Shown here: positions 34,497 to 43,167 of the stretch, one piece after another
Numbering within the stretch: the first letter of the stretch is position 1
Layout of the letters: the number at the start of each line of letters is the position of its first letter
From: Clostridia bacterium
GTDB taxonomy: Bacteria > Bacillota > Clostridia > Christensenellales > UBA1242
Assembly: GCA_016297915.1 (NCBI GenBank)
Contig: JAEDFU010000003.1
Span: 1-64,000 of the forward strand
Direction: 5' to 3'
DNA length: 64,000 nucleotides
Program-made: the position numbers and the translations under genes
The notes under the pieces: model-generated
Told to the model about the DNA's origin: nothing
What the model saw: only the letters and a program-made list of their open reading frames with translations
Databases searched by the model: none

Positions 34497-34862
34497 ATGA
34501 AAGTTTGTAATCAAAATCCAGAGGATGATTTGAATGTTGTAGTCGTTAGAGACGGCAAAAAAGAGTATCAAAATGAGGACTGTATGACGGTGCTTACAAC
34601 TGTTATCAAGTCAAATGGCGAAATCGGTTGTAGCTATTTTGGTGCACAGAGCGAAGACCTTTTGAAAGTTATTAACAAGGTTCAGCATAAGTATTTGCTC
34701 AAACTCAAAAAAGACTTTGTTCTTACAAAAAAGCAAAAGAAAATGTGCGACGAAAAATATCAAAACAAGGATATCAAAGTCAAAAAGAGCAAATCCGCCA
34801 AAAAATCTACACAAAAAAATATCACATCAAAGCAAGCAAAATTAGATAAAGAAAGTGAATAA
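34497..34862 (+). CDS. Small protein with basic tail, unknown
   Basis: 121 residues, 8 nt downstream of ychF and almost certainly co-transcribed. The first ~65 residues form a compact alpha/beta-type region (NVVVVRDGKKEYQNEDCMTVLTT). The rest is strongly basic (KKQKKMC, KVKKSKSAKKSTQKN) with no membrane segment, suggesting RNA or ribosome contact. Not recognised. The hexanucleotide before ATG gives only a weak ribosome site, fitting translational coupling. Confidence 0.6.
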   Translation: MKVCNQNPEDDLNVVVVRDGKKEYQNEDCMTVLTTVIKSNGEIGCSYFGAQSEDLLKVINKVQHKYLLKLKKDFVLTKKQKKMCDEKYQNKDIKVKKSKSAKKSTQKNITSKQAKLDKESE

Positions 34863-34898
34863 AATCAACTACAAACATTTTCTTGAAATTAAGACGGA

Positions 34899-34956
34899 CA
34901 AAAAAAAGAAGTGAATCGCATTTGCATGATGCAAGTGGTTTTCACTTCTTTTTTTT
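34899..34956. terminator. Bidirectional terminator
   Basis: AAAAAAAGAAGTGAA pairs with TTCACTTCTTTTTTT. The loop holds an inner TTGCAT/ATGCAA stem. It separates converging genes. Confidence 0.85.
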
Positions 34957-34960
34957 ATAT

Positions 34961-35977
34961 TTATTCTCTTGTTTCTTTGACTCTGATAATACGCTTTTTC
35001 CATAGCCAAGGTGTTTGGAACTGAAGTCCACACATGGCACAAATCATCATAGGAATAATTGTCAACGCACACATTCCAAGAAGCACTGTTCCTGCTAGTG
35101 CGCAGATAAGTTCAACTGTTACCCAAACTCCAGTAACATCTTTGAGTACAAAGTAAGGCAAAATAAGTAGTGCTCCAAGAATTTCCATCATGTTGAGTTC
35201 CAATCCCTCATTTGCGTGAATTCTTGCAAATCTATTTTTGCGATTGATAAGTAGTGGAATAAAGAATAGTAGATATCCAAGCCAAGCATAACTTTTGGCT
35301 TCCCTAATTTCCATTTTGTCAAGATTGACTTTGCGATCATTTGGTCTGCTATCTTTTGGAGGTTTGATTGCTGGGCCTAATTTTTCGGTGTTAATTTGAA
35401 TAATCTGTTCACTAGCCTCTTTGAGTCCAGCCATTTGAGGAGTAAAGGTGCTATTGTCTTGAGGTTGCTCTTCTGTATTTTCAACCTGCTCGTTATTTTG
35501 CTCAGCATTTTGCTCGCCTTCAGCTTTGGACTCTTCCTCGGCAGGGATTGTACTTGGGTCTCTTGCTACAACACGCTCAAGAATTGTATCTTGTTGCAAA
35601 ACCTCAGGAGCATAAGCCTCAGGTTTTTCTTCCTCTACAGTTTCTTGCTCTTGAGGCTTTTCCTCTTCCAAAGGAGCGGAATTAAAGTCTTGAGCTTGAA
35701 TATATTCGCCCTCATAAACTGGTGTAAATACAGAGTTGTCTTCGGGAGTAAAAGTCTCAACCAAAGTAGAATCTTTGTATTGACCGCTGAGTGTTGCTTG
35801 TTTGATTTTTTCCTCATTAACTTTTTTGAGAGTATTAAGTTTTCCTATAACTTCGGGGTCTATAGTTAGCGAATATTTTGATTGCTCTATAGGCTTGCCT
35901 GTGACATTGTCAATAATTGTATAATTTCGTGTGTCAACTGGCAAATCTCGAAGTTCCATTGTTTCTTCTGCTTCCAT
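34961..35977 (-). CDS. Membrane protein with acidic N-terminus and Tic20/DUF4870-like domain
   Basis: 338 residues. Residues 1-230 are soluble and low-complexity, very rich in Glu, Gln and Pro (EEKPQEQETVEEEKPE). From ~232 the segment EAKSYAWLGYLLFFIPLL, then KNRFARIHANEGLEL, matches the Tic20/DUF4870 pattern in which a short cytosolic motif with H-A-N separates helices; about four helices follow. Function unknown. It lies 43 nt downstream of cvpA on the same strand and probably shares its transcript. GGTGAGA ribosome site. Confidence 0.65.
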   Translation of the reverse strand: MEAEETMELRDLPVDTRNYTIIDNVTGKPIEQSKYSLTIDPEVIGKLNTLKKVNEEKIKQATLSGQYKDSTLVETFTPEDNSVFTPVYEGEYIQAQDFNSAPLEEEKPQEQETVEEEKPEAYAPEVLQQDTILERVVARDPSTIPAEEESKAEGEQNAEQNNEQVENTEEQPQDNSTFTPQMAGLKEASEQIIQINTEKLGPAIKPPKDSRPNDRKVNLDKMEIREAKSYAWLGYLLFFIPLLINRKNRFARIHANEGLELNMMEILGALLILPYFVLKDVTGVWVTVELICALAGTVLLGMCALTIIPMMICAMCGLQFQTPWLWKKRIIRVKETRE

Positions 35978-36020
35978 TTTCTCACCTATTTTTTATTAAC
36001 TTTTGTAATTTTTCCAAATC

Positions 36021-36707
36021 TTATTCTGTTGGGGTTCCCTCGGCAGGTGTTTCGTCTGCTGGAGTATCACTTGGAGTTTTCTCGCTTGACTTTGAGCCTC
36101 CAGTGAGTTTGTCAATAATAGAATTAACTTTTTCTTCTGTTAATTGATTTTCAACAAAGTCGTCAACATATTTGTAAGCAAAACTTGTTATTTTAGTTTC
36201 TGCAATTTTGTTATTTATAGTAGTGCCAACACCTGGAACTTGTTTGAGTGCACTGCAAATTGCAAGTAGTATAAATACCCATGCAGCACCTTTGACAAGT
36301 CCAAATAACATTCCAAATACTCTGTTGATGCCACTAAGTGTAGGACTATTTTTGGTCACAGACTCAAATATCTTTGCAAGAATAAATATAGCAAGTTTGA
36401 TAATCAAAAACATTACAATTACAGTAACAAGCCAAGTACAGAATTTTGCAACATCCTCGTTTGTAGTTAGTCCAAATACATTTATTGTAGTGCCAGATGC
36501 ATCAAGTTTTTCTAGTACAAATTGTTCGATATTGATAATTTTATTTAGTGTTGGAGATACATATTTGGCAGTAAATACGGCCACCGAAAAGGATATACCA
36601 GTCCCAAGCAAGCTAAGCAAAGAATCAAAAAATCCTTTGACAATACCTACTATTGTAGATATAAGCAAAATTAAAATCAATGCTCCATCAATGATGTAAG
36701 ACCACAT
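36021..36707 (-). CDS. cvpA: CvpA-family membrane protein
   Basis: 228 residues from ATG 36707, preceded by AAGGAGT; an upstream in-frame ATG at 36749 is weaker. Four membrane helices with the family opening DGALILILLISTIVGIVKGF and the later RVFGMLFGLVKGAAWV. The final ~40 residues are a Pro/Thr/Glu-rich tail (ETPAEGTPTE). CvpA relatives are needed for colicin V production in E. coli and for envelope integrity. First gene of a two-gene operon with the Tic20-like gene. Confidence 0.8.
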   Translation of the reverse strand: MWSYIIDGALILILLISTIVGIVKGFFDSLLSLLGTGISFSVAVFTAKYVSPTLNKIINIEQFVLEKLDASGTTINVFGLTTNEDVAKFCTWLVTVIVMFLIIKLAIFILAKIFESVTKNSPTLSGINRVFGMLFGLVKGAAWVFILLAICSALKQVPGVGTTINNKIAETKITSFAYKYVDDFVENQLTEEKVNSIIDKLTGGSKSSEKTPSDTPADETPAEGTPTE

Positions 36708-36971
36708 AATTGTATACTCCTTAAAAGTGATTGTTTTTCCATTAAACACATTTATATATATTAAATAATAGCATATATAATTTTTTTTGTCATTTAATGT
36801 AATTATATTTTTAAAAAAAATTTTTTGTCATTATAATACTATTTTTTGACACAATATCCACTTTTGATAATTTTTTGATATACAATTTTTGATGATTTGC
36901 AGTCGTATTGGTTTTAAAAACTCTCATTATGTAAAATATATTTACTAAATGGAACTGTTTTGGAGGGGTTT

Positions 36972-37526
36972 ATGCAAGAATATAATATAAACAAAGTTGA
37001 CCAAAAAAAATTTGTAATCTCGCTATTTGATATGCTTAGAGGCAACGAAATGCCTGTTTTTTTGTGCGTTGGAAGTGACAAATTTGTATCAGATAGTCTC
37101 GCTCCAATTGTATCTGAACTGCTCACCAAAAAATACAATATCCCAGCGTATGTTTATGGTGGACTAGATTACAATATCAATGCCACAAATCTAACTCAAG
37201 CAATTAACTATATTGAGACTATGCATCCACATAATCCCATAGTCCTAATTGATGCAACTCTGGGAGAGAGTGTAGGCAAGGTCTTGCTTTCCAAAGGTGG
37301 CTTTTGTGGGCTTGGCAAACTTTTGCCACTCAAAAAAATCGGCGACATAAGTATCCTTGGAGTGGTTGGCAAAAATCACAAAAATTTTGACCTAAATTCT
37401 ACAAGGCTCTCCTTAGTTGTTAGTCAAGCAAGGTTTATATCTCAGGCGGTTGCGTTTGTTACTAAAACTCTTTTTGCCGAAAAAAACAAAAGACTTTGTG
37501 AGCTTGACAAAATTTCGTGTAATTGA
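36972..37526 (+). CDS. yyaC: YyaC, spore protein (GPR-like, DUF1256)
   Basis: 184 residues from ATG 36972 with GGAGGGG upstream. It matches the YyaC/DUF1256 family: PVFLCVGSDKFVSDSLAPIV (about 26-45), VYGGLDYNINATNL, then IVLIDATLGESVGKVLL and the Gly/Leu-rich FCGLGKLLPLKKIGDISILG. The family is related to the germination protease GPR and is made during sporulation. The upstream ~220 nt (36750-36971) is very AT-rich; no convincing vegetative promoter was found there, which would fit a sporulation sigma factor. Confidence 0.88.
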   Translation: MQEYNINKVDQKKFVISLFDMLRGNEMPVFLCVGSDKFVSDSLAPIVSELLTKKYNIPAYVYGGLDYNINATNLTQAINYIETMHPHNPIVLIDATLGESVGKVLLSKGGFCGLGKLLPLKKIGDISILGVVGKNHKNFDLNSTRLSLVVSQARFISQAVAFVTKTLFAEKNKRLCELDKISCN

Positions 37527-37656
37527 TTTGCACTAGAGTCAACTGATACTTACAAATTTTGTCAAAATTCTAGTTGCACTGGCACAAAAGTAATGAAAAA
37601 AATTGTAGATTTAATACATCAAAATTTACTAAATTTGGCAATTTGGCTTAAATTTG

Positions 37657-37685
37657 TTGTAAATACTTTTGGGTTATGGTATTAT
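37657..37685 (+). promoter_or_regulatory. Promoter of ftsH
   Basis: TTGTAA (37657-37662), 17-nt spacer ending TGG, TATTAT (37680-37685). The leader is ~115 nt. Confidence 0.6.
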
Positions 37686-37806
37686 ATATTTGCTAAATTT
37701 AAAATAAAATTGAATTGGCTTATAGTACGCAAATCTTTTTGACTTATTTGCTTGAATTAAATTATTCAACCAAAGACAAAGTTGACAAAGATTATTGGAG
37801 GTCACA

Positions 37807-40224
37807 TTGAATAAAAATAGTAAACTTAGAAGTATAGGTCTCATTCTTGCTTTTGTTTTGGTATTTGGATTAATTTTCTATTTTGCTAACAAAGGCAACA
37901 GCGGTGAGATGCTTAATTCTACACAAATAGAACAAGTGGTTTTTGCTGGAAGTTATGACAAAACCACTAAGGACAAAAATGGCGAATCTATCGTCACTAA
38001 GGTTGAGACAGGTTATGTAACAGATATGTATGCGTCAGGCGGTGTTTGTTATGTAAGAGTCCAAAAGACCGATCTCAAAGGCAAGAGTTTTCCAAAATTT
38101 GCCGATTACTACTTCACTTATGCAAGAACAAATAGCCAAGCTTTGGAGTACTTTTATACATTTAACAAGATGATAGATAGTGCCAAGGCTGGTAACACAA
38201 CTTTTGATGATAATGGGCTAGAAAGATCACTTACAGGTTATAGCGAACTTAACAAAATCAATATCTCTGAGGTTGTCCCTCAAGAGAGCTGGTTCTCACA
38301 AGCAATTCCTTATATCATTATGCTTATCGTTTTGGGTGTTTCTTGCTTTATTCTATTTAAGATGTTCTCAGGCAAAGGTAGCGGTGCTACAACATTTACT
38401 CGCAATCGTGCAAGAATGGTAGAAAAATGCAATGTAAAATTTGCAGATATTGCTGGCGCTGAGGAAGAAAAAGAGGAAACAAGAGAAATCGTTGAATTCC
38501 TAAAAGACCCATCCAAGTTTAGAGCATTGGGGGCAAGAATCCCCAAAGGAGTACTTTTGGTTGGTAGTCCTGGTACAGGAAAAACTCTTCTTGCCAAGGC
38601 AGTTGCAGGAGAGAGTAATGTTCCATTCTTCAGCATTTCGGGTAGTGACTTTGTTGAGCTTTATGTAGGTGTGGGTGCTAGCCGTGTAAGAGACTTGTTT
38701 GAGACAGCTAAGCGTAATGCTCCTTGTATTGTGTTTATCGACGAAATAGACGCTGTTGGTAGACAAAGAGGTGCAGGACTTGGTGGCGGAAATGACGAAA
38801 GAGAACAAACCCTAAACCAATTACTAGTTGAAATGGATGGTTTTGATAGCAATCAAGGAATTATTATCCTTGCTGCAACTAATAGAGCTGATGTACTAGA
38901 TCCAGCACTACTTAGACCGGGCAGATTTGATAGACAAATTTATGTTAATGTCCCAGATGTTAAAGGTAGAGAGGGAATTATCAAAATCCACGCTGCCAAC
39001 AAGCCAATTGAGGAGAGTGTAAACTTCCAAGATATCGCTAGACTTACTAGCGGATTTACAGGAGCGGATATCGAAAACTTCCTAAACGAAGCCGCAATTT
39101 TGGCTGCAAGAGACAATAGATTTACAATTACTATGGAAGATATCACAGAGGGTATCAACAAGGTTATTATGGGGCCTCAAAAGAAGAGCCGACTAGTAAC
39201 CGAAAATGACAAAAAATTGACTGCTTACCACGAGAGTGGTCATGCAATCATTGCTAAATTTATGGATTGTGGCGACACAGTTCACGAAGTTTCAATTATT
39301 CCAAGAGGAATGGCTGGTGGATATACAAATATCCGTCCTAGCGACGACGATAGTCACTATTCCCTAAATAAGCTCAACAATAGAATTTGTATGATGATGG
39401 GCGGCAGAATCGCCGAAGAAATCATGTTTAACGACATCAGTGCTGGTGCAAGTTCAGATATTCAAAAAGCAACAGAACTAGCTCGCAAAATGGTTGTTGA
39501 ATGGGGTATGAGCGACAAACTTGGATTTATGAGTTTTGGCAAAAATAACGAAGTATTTATCGGAAGAGACTATCAAGTCCAAAATCAATACAGTGAGCAC
39601 ACCGCTCAAATTATTGATGAGGAAATCAAAAAGATTTTGGACGAAAACTACAAGCGTGCCAAAGATTTGCTTAAGAGCAAGCGAGATTTGCTAGATAGCA
39701 TGGCAGATTTGCTACTTAAGGAAGAGACTATTTACGGCGAGGAAGTTGATGACTTAATCGCAGGCAAGAGTGCTGACGAAATTGAGACTCGTTTGCACGA
39801 AAGAGAACAAAAACGAAAAGAAAAAGAGGACGGCATCCGAAAAGAAAACGAGCTAGTTAAGCAAGCCAAATTGCAAGAACTCAAAATCAAGGCTGCCGAG
39901 GCACTCAAAGACGCAGGAGTTATCGGAGCAGACGAATTTGACAAACTTGTAAGCGAGTACGAAAAGATAACCAAAGAAAAAGACGAATATCTAAGCAAAC
40001 GCAATGATGAACTCAAAGCAAACGCAAAAGAAAAATTAGAGGCAAAAAAAGCAGGTGAGAAAAATCCGAGTGAACAAGACAAGCCTGAAAGTACTGCCAA
40101 AAAATCGGTTAAAAAGACAACTAGGGTCAAAAAATTAGATAACAAGACCGTTGAAGAAAGAAAAAATTCCAAGACAAAAAAGACCCCTAAGTCCAAAGAA
40201 ACCGACAAAAAAGACAAAAAGTAA
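37807..40224 (+). CDS. ftsH: ATP-dependent zinc metalloprotease FtsH
   Basis: 805 residues. The start is TTG 37807 with GGAGG five nt upstream; no ATG fits. Two membrane helices (about 7-26 and 160-180) flank an extracytoplasmic domain. The AAA module has Walker A GSPGTGKT (~252), Walker B IVFIDEIDAVG and an arginine-finger region. The zinc site is HESGH (~475). It degrades membrane and short-lived regulatory proteins. Typical FtsH ends near 610-680 residues; here ~150 extra residues, almost all Lys, Glu, Asp and Ala, form a probable coiled coil and a basic disordered tail. Confidence 0.96.
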   Translation: MNKNSKLRSIGLILAFVLVFGLIFYFANKGNSGEMLNSTQIEQVVFAGSYDKTTKDKNGESIVTKVETGYVTDMYASGGVCYVRVQKTDLKGKSFPKFADYYFTYARTNSQALEYFYTFNKMIDSAKAGNTTFDDNGLERSLTGYSELNKINISEVVPQESWFSQAIPYIIMLIVLGVSCFILFKMFSGKGSGATTFTRNRARMVEKCNVKFADIAGAEEEKEETREIVEFLKDPSKFRALGARIPKGVLLVGSPGTGKTLLAKAVAGESNVPFFSISGSDFVELYVGVGASRVRDLFETAKRNAPCIVFIDEIDAVGRQRGAGLGGGNDEREQTLNQLLVEMDGFDSNQGIIILAATNRADVLDPALLRPGRFDRQIYVNVPDVKGREGIIKIHAANKPIEESVNFQDIARLTSGFTGADIENFLNEAAILAARDNRFTITMEDITEGINKVIMGPQKKSRLVTENDKKLTAYHESGHAIIAKFMDCGDTVHEVSIIPRGMAGGYTNIRPSDDDSHYSLNKLNNRICMMMGGRIAEEIMFNDISAGASSDIQKATELARKMVVEWGMSDKLGFMSFGKNNEVFIGRDYQVQNQYSEHTAQIIDEEIKKILDENYKRAKDLLKSKRDLLDSMADLLLKEETIYGEEVDDLIAGKSADEIETRLHEREQKRKEKEDGIRKENELVKQAKLQELKIKAAEALKDAGVIGADEFDKLVSEYEKITKEKDEYLSKRNDELKANAKEKLEAKKAGEKNPSEQDKPESTAKKSVKKTTRVKKLDNKTVEERKNSKTKKTPKSKETDKKDKK

Positions 40225-40313
40225 TATAGACTACAAATTAAAGCAAATTAATTGACTAAAATTCAAATTTTTGTTAACCTAACTAGGTAATTAATCAAAA
40301 AGGAAGTAAGACA

Positions 40314-40934
40314 ATGACAAGCAGAGTTAAAAAAATATTGTCAATAGTAATCATAAGCGTTATCGTTTTGATAACAGCATTAACTGTCATTTTGGCAATC
40401 GTGCCTAAGAGACTATATAACCCAGTAACAGAGGGGTATTATAGAGTTGCTGTGTACAAAGATGGCAAAGATGCTGGTGGCTATAACCTTACTGGAGATA
40501 TGACCGATAAGGAAAAAGATTTCAAGAAAAAATTGGCTAGATACTTAGACGAGAGCTTTAAGGATAATTGCCTAAGCTCATTATTCCAAGGCACAGGCAG
40601 ATATGAGAGCAAAGTTATTAGCAAAAACGAAGAAAATATTGTTTCTAATATTGCTAAGGCTAGCGGTGCAGTAGTTTTGAGATTTGAATATTCTGAGGCT
40701 CAAAAATTAATATTCAATGGCAAAGAATACAAAAATTCACAAGCTTCTGACCCAACAAAAACTATCACATTTACTAGAATTTATATGCCTCTAAGCAACG
40801 ACGGAGATTTCCAAGAGAGAATTGTATATTTGACAAGCGGTACTAGTACAACATCGTCTTATCAAATCAAATTCCTTGCTCACCAAGGAGACCTATATAA
40901 CTATATCTCAAGCCTCGAAAACGATAGCCTTTGA
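40314..40934 (+). CDS. Membrane-anchored extracytoplasmic protein, unknown
   Basis: 206 residues. One N-terminal membrane helix (about 7-29) with a basic flank (SRVKK) and the rest outside: RLYNPVTEGYYRVAVYKDGKDAGGYNL, then alternating beta and helical stretches. No Cys after the helix, so it is not a lipoprotein. AAGGAAG ribosome site. It follows ftsH by 90 nt without a clear terminator and is followed by one. Not recognised. Confidence 0.6.
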   Translation: MTSRVKKILSIVIISVIVLITALTVILAIVPKRLYNPVTEGYYRVAVYKDGKDAGGYNLTGDMTDKEKDFKKKLARYLDESFKDNCLSSLFQGTGRYESKVISKNEENIVSNIAKASGAVVLRFEYSEAQKLIFNGKEYKNSQASDPTKTITFTRIYMPLSNDGDFQERIVYLTSGTSTTSSYQIKFLAHQGDLYNYISSLENDSL

Positions 40935-40980
40935 TATAGCAAAAAAGGGCAACAAAGGGTGTGGCGACTATCAAAAAAAT

Positions 40981-41011
40981 TTGCAACCGACAAAGTTGCA
41001 ATTTTTTTTTG
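40981..41011 (+). terminator. Rho-independent terminator
   Basis: TTGCAAC - CGACAAA - GTTGCAA, then nine T. Confidence 0.95.
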
Positions 41012-41062
41012 AAAAATATTTAAGCAAAAGCCCCAGGCTTACAAGTTTTTTAAAAATTATTG

Positions 41063-41091
41063 TTGACAAATTTGGCATAATTAGATATACT
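41063..41091 (+). promoter_or_regulatory. Promoter of the rpmH operon
   Basis: TTGACA (41063-41068), 17-nt spacer, TATACT (41086-41091). The ~140-nt leader contains a TCCGC/GCGGA hairpin (about 41188-41214). Confidence 0.8.
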
Positions 41092-41238
41092 TATAAAGCA
41101 ATTTTATTTATACTGGATTAGTATGGGCTAATTGCACAAGATTAATGCATTAAGGTTATGCAAATCTAAGATAAATTAGGAAATTTTCCGCCTATCAAAG
41201 TAGCGGATTTTCAAAATACAAAAAGGAAGGAATTTACA

Positions 41239-41373
41239 ATGAAAAGAACTTATCAACCAAAAAAGAGACAAAGAAGCAAAGTTCACGGCTTTAGAGCAAG
41301 AATGAAAACTAAAGGTGGAAAAAAAGTCCTAAAGAACAGAAGAAATCGTGGCAGACAAAAACTAAGTGCGTAA
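41239..41373 (+). CDS. rpmH: Ribosomal protein bL34
   Basis: 44 residues, MKRTYQPKKRQRSKVHGF then RARMKTKGGKKVLKNRR and RNRGRQKLSA: the L34 sequence at its usual length. AAGGAAGG ribosome site. First gene of rpmH-rnpA-yidD-yidC-khpB. Nothing in the 63-nt gap to rnpA except a possible weak hairpin. Confidence 0.97.
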   Translation: MKRTYQPKKRQRSKVHGFRARMKTKGGKKVLKNRRNRGRQKLSA

Positions 41374-41472
41374 AAAATACTAGAGACGAAATATTAAAGG
41401 TGTAGAAAAATACGACTTTAATATTTCTTTGTTTATTTGGTGCAATCAAATCTTGGACAAGGGAGGATGCAA

Positions 41473-41814
41473 ATGTTAAAGAGTGCCAATAGGCTCAAAA
41501 AACGCAAAGAATTTGCCTATCTATACAATAACGGCAAAGCTAAACATTCAAACTATCTAACCCTAGTCTATCTCCCAACCAAACATCGACCACTCAAAAT
41601 CGGTTTTTCTATTAGCAAAAAAATTGGCAAAGCACATACTCGAAATCTTATCAAACGCAGATTAAGAGCGATTGTTAGAGAACAAGTGCCTAATCTTTTG
41701 GACAATTACAATGCTGTTTTTATAGCAAAAACAGGCATCGAAAATTTGTCGTTTGCTGATTTAAGAAAAAATGTACTTTATCTTTTGGATAATTCGGAGC
41801 TAAAAAAGTGCTAA
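41473..41814 (+). CDS. rnpA: Ribonuclease P protein component
   Basis: 113 residues from ATG 41473, six nt after GGGAGG; the ATG at 41467 touches the ribosome site. LKKRKEFAYLYNNGKAKHS at the N-terminus and the RNA-binding signature RNLIKRRLRAIVRE (about 57-70). It assists the RNase P RNA in maturing tRNA 5' ends. It overlaps yidD by 7 nt. Confidence 0.94.
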   Translation: MLKSANRLKKRKEFAYLYNNGKAKHSNYLTLVYLPTKHRPLKIGFSISKKIGKAHTRNLIKRRLRAIVREQVPNLLDNYNAVFIAKTGIENLSFADLRKNVLYLLDNSELKKC

Positions 41815-42086
41815 AAGTATTTTTGGAGGCACTTATCTATCCAATCAAGGTTTTGTGTTTGGATTTGGTTTATATGTACAAATTTTTGATAAGCCCAATG
41901 CTAAATCACACTTGTAGGTTTTATCCCACATGCTCGTCATATATGCTAATTGCAATAGATGAGTGGGGAGTGTTCAAGGGGATTTGGCTGGGACTATGTA
42001 GGATTTGTAGGTGTAGACCCAAGGGAAATTATGGATACGACTTTGTACCCACAAATTTAAAAGGAGAATTAAAATGGATTTACTAA
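41808..42086 (+). CDS. yidD: Membrane protein insertion efficiency factor YidD
   Basis: 92 residues with a GTG start at 41808 inside the end of rnpA, GGAG upstream. Family hallmark CRFYPTCSSYMLIAIDEWGVFKG (cut here as CRFYPTCSSY and AIDEWGVFKG) plus CRCRPKGNYGYDFVP. It helps YidC-dependent insertion. It overlaps yidC by 13 nt. Confidence 0.96.
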   Translation: MLKVFLEALIYPIKVLCLDLVYMYKFLISPMLNHTCRFYPTCSSYMLIAIDEWGVFKGIWLGLCRICRCRPKGNYGYDFVPTNLKGELKWIY

Positions 42087-43162
42087 ATGCAGTTACATTA
42101 GTAAAACCGTTGGGTTTCTGGCCGGGTATTATTTATGGCATGGAAGGTGCTGTTGGCAACTATGCCTTGGCACTAATTCTAGTTACTATTATTATCAAAC
42201 TTATAATGGTTCCACTAGATTTTGTCAATAGATATACTTCAAAAAAGAGTGCTAGAAAGCAAGCGGAAATCAAACCCGAACTAGATAAAATCAACGCAAA
42301 GTATGCAAATGACAAAAATTTGCTAAATCAAAAAACCATGGAGCTTTACAAGGCTCATAACTACAATATCACAGGTACATGCTTTGGCATGCTTGCTTAC
42401 TTGGTTTTGACAATGGTTGTATTCTGGACACTATTCGGAGCACTTAATAATATTTCTGCTTACAAAATTGGTGACCAATACTTGCAAGTCCGCAAGGAAT
42501 ACTTTGCAGTATACGAGATAGATGTAGATAGTCTTGCAGATGAGCAAACAGTTATGGATGCGTACAATGCCAAACTTGAGACCTTGACCGAAGAACAACA
42601 GATTGAGCTTAAGAATACTGCTGACAAAAAGGCAAAAGACAAATATGACCAAGTATCAACATCATTCTTGTGGATTAAGAATATTTGGCTTGCTGACTCA
42701 ACTGTTAGCCCTGTCATGAAATATGATGACTTTATCAAAAAATCCAAAGTAACCAAAGCACAAGTTAGTGCTGACGAATACAATTTGGTTATAACCCCAA
42801 TGAGTAGTGTTGAGCGAAAAAATAACGGATACTTTGTTCTTGCTGTTTTGGCAGCTGGACTAAACTATCTAAGCTATGGCATTAATAACTGGATTTCCAA
42901 GGCTAGAGCCAAAAAGAAAGGTTTAGATCCAAACTTGGCAAGTAATACATCCAACAAGGCAATGTCAATTATTATGCCAATAATCATGGGTATATTTACA
43001 TTATTCTATAACGCAGCGTTTGGTTTGTATATCGTTGCAGGTGCACTCATAACTCTTATCACAAGCCCACTAGTAACTCTATTTGTAGACATGTTGGAGT
43101 TTGATGCAATTAGCAAAGAAAAACAAAAAACCGTGGCAATATACGATAGAAAAAGGAAGTAA
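42074..43162 (+). CDS. yidC: Membrane protein insertase YidC/Oxa1
   Basis: 362 residues, AAAAGGAG ribosome site within the end of yidD. Oxa1 core: first core helix about 25-50, the basic hairpin KKSARKQAEIKPELDKINAKY, and helices near 100-125, 255-275 and 295-345 (MSIIMPIIMGIFTLFYNAAFGLYIVAG in two pieces). An Asp/Glu/Lys-rich insert (~145-235) separates core helices 2 and 3 and is longer than usual. No lipobox at the N-terminus, unlike Bacillus SpoIIIJ. Confidence 0.94.
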   Translation: MDLLNAVTLVKPLGFWPGIIYGMEGAVGNYALALILVTIIIKLIMVPLDFVNRYTSKKSARKQAEIKPELDKINAKYANDKNLLNQKTMELYKAHNYNITGTCFGMLAYLVLTMVVFWTLFGALNNISAYKIGDQYLQVRKEYFAVYEIDVDSLADEQTVMDAYNAKLETLTEEQQIELKNTADKKAKDKYDQVSTSFLWIKNIWLADSTVSPVMKYDDFIKKSKVTKAQVSADEYNLVITPMSSVERKNNGYFVLAVLAAGLNYLSYGINNWISKARAKKKGLDPNLASNTSNKAMSIIMPIIMGIFTLFYNAAFGLYIVAGALITLITSPLVTLFVDMLEFDAISKEKQKTVAIYDRKRK

Positions 43163-43167
43163 AAGAT

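Noticed and set aside
35396..35869. A 157-codon plus-strand frame opposite the acidic N-terminus of the Tic20-like gene
   Set aside because: A shadow of the Glu-rich region; the minus-strand gene has the ribosome site and the conserved C-terminal domain.
36208..36699. A 163-codon plus-strand frame opposite cvpA
   Set aside because: CvpA on the minus strand is clearly the real gene; the plus frame has no start signals.
39732..40217. A 161-codon minus-strand frame opposite the ftsH tail
   Set aside because: Ser/Phe/Leu-rich antisense of a Lys/Glu-rich coding stretch; no ribosome site or promoter.
40876..41121. An 81-codon plus-strand frame after the 40314 gene
   Set aside because: It spans a strong terminator (40981-41011) and the rpmH promoter, overlaps the preceding gene, and has no ribosome site.
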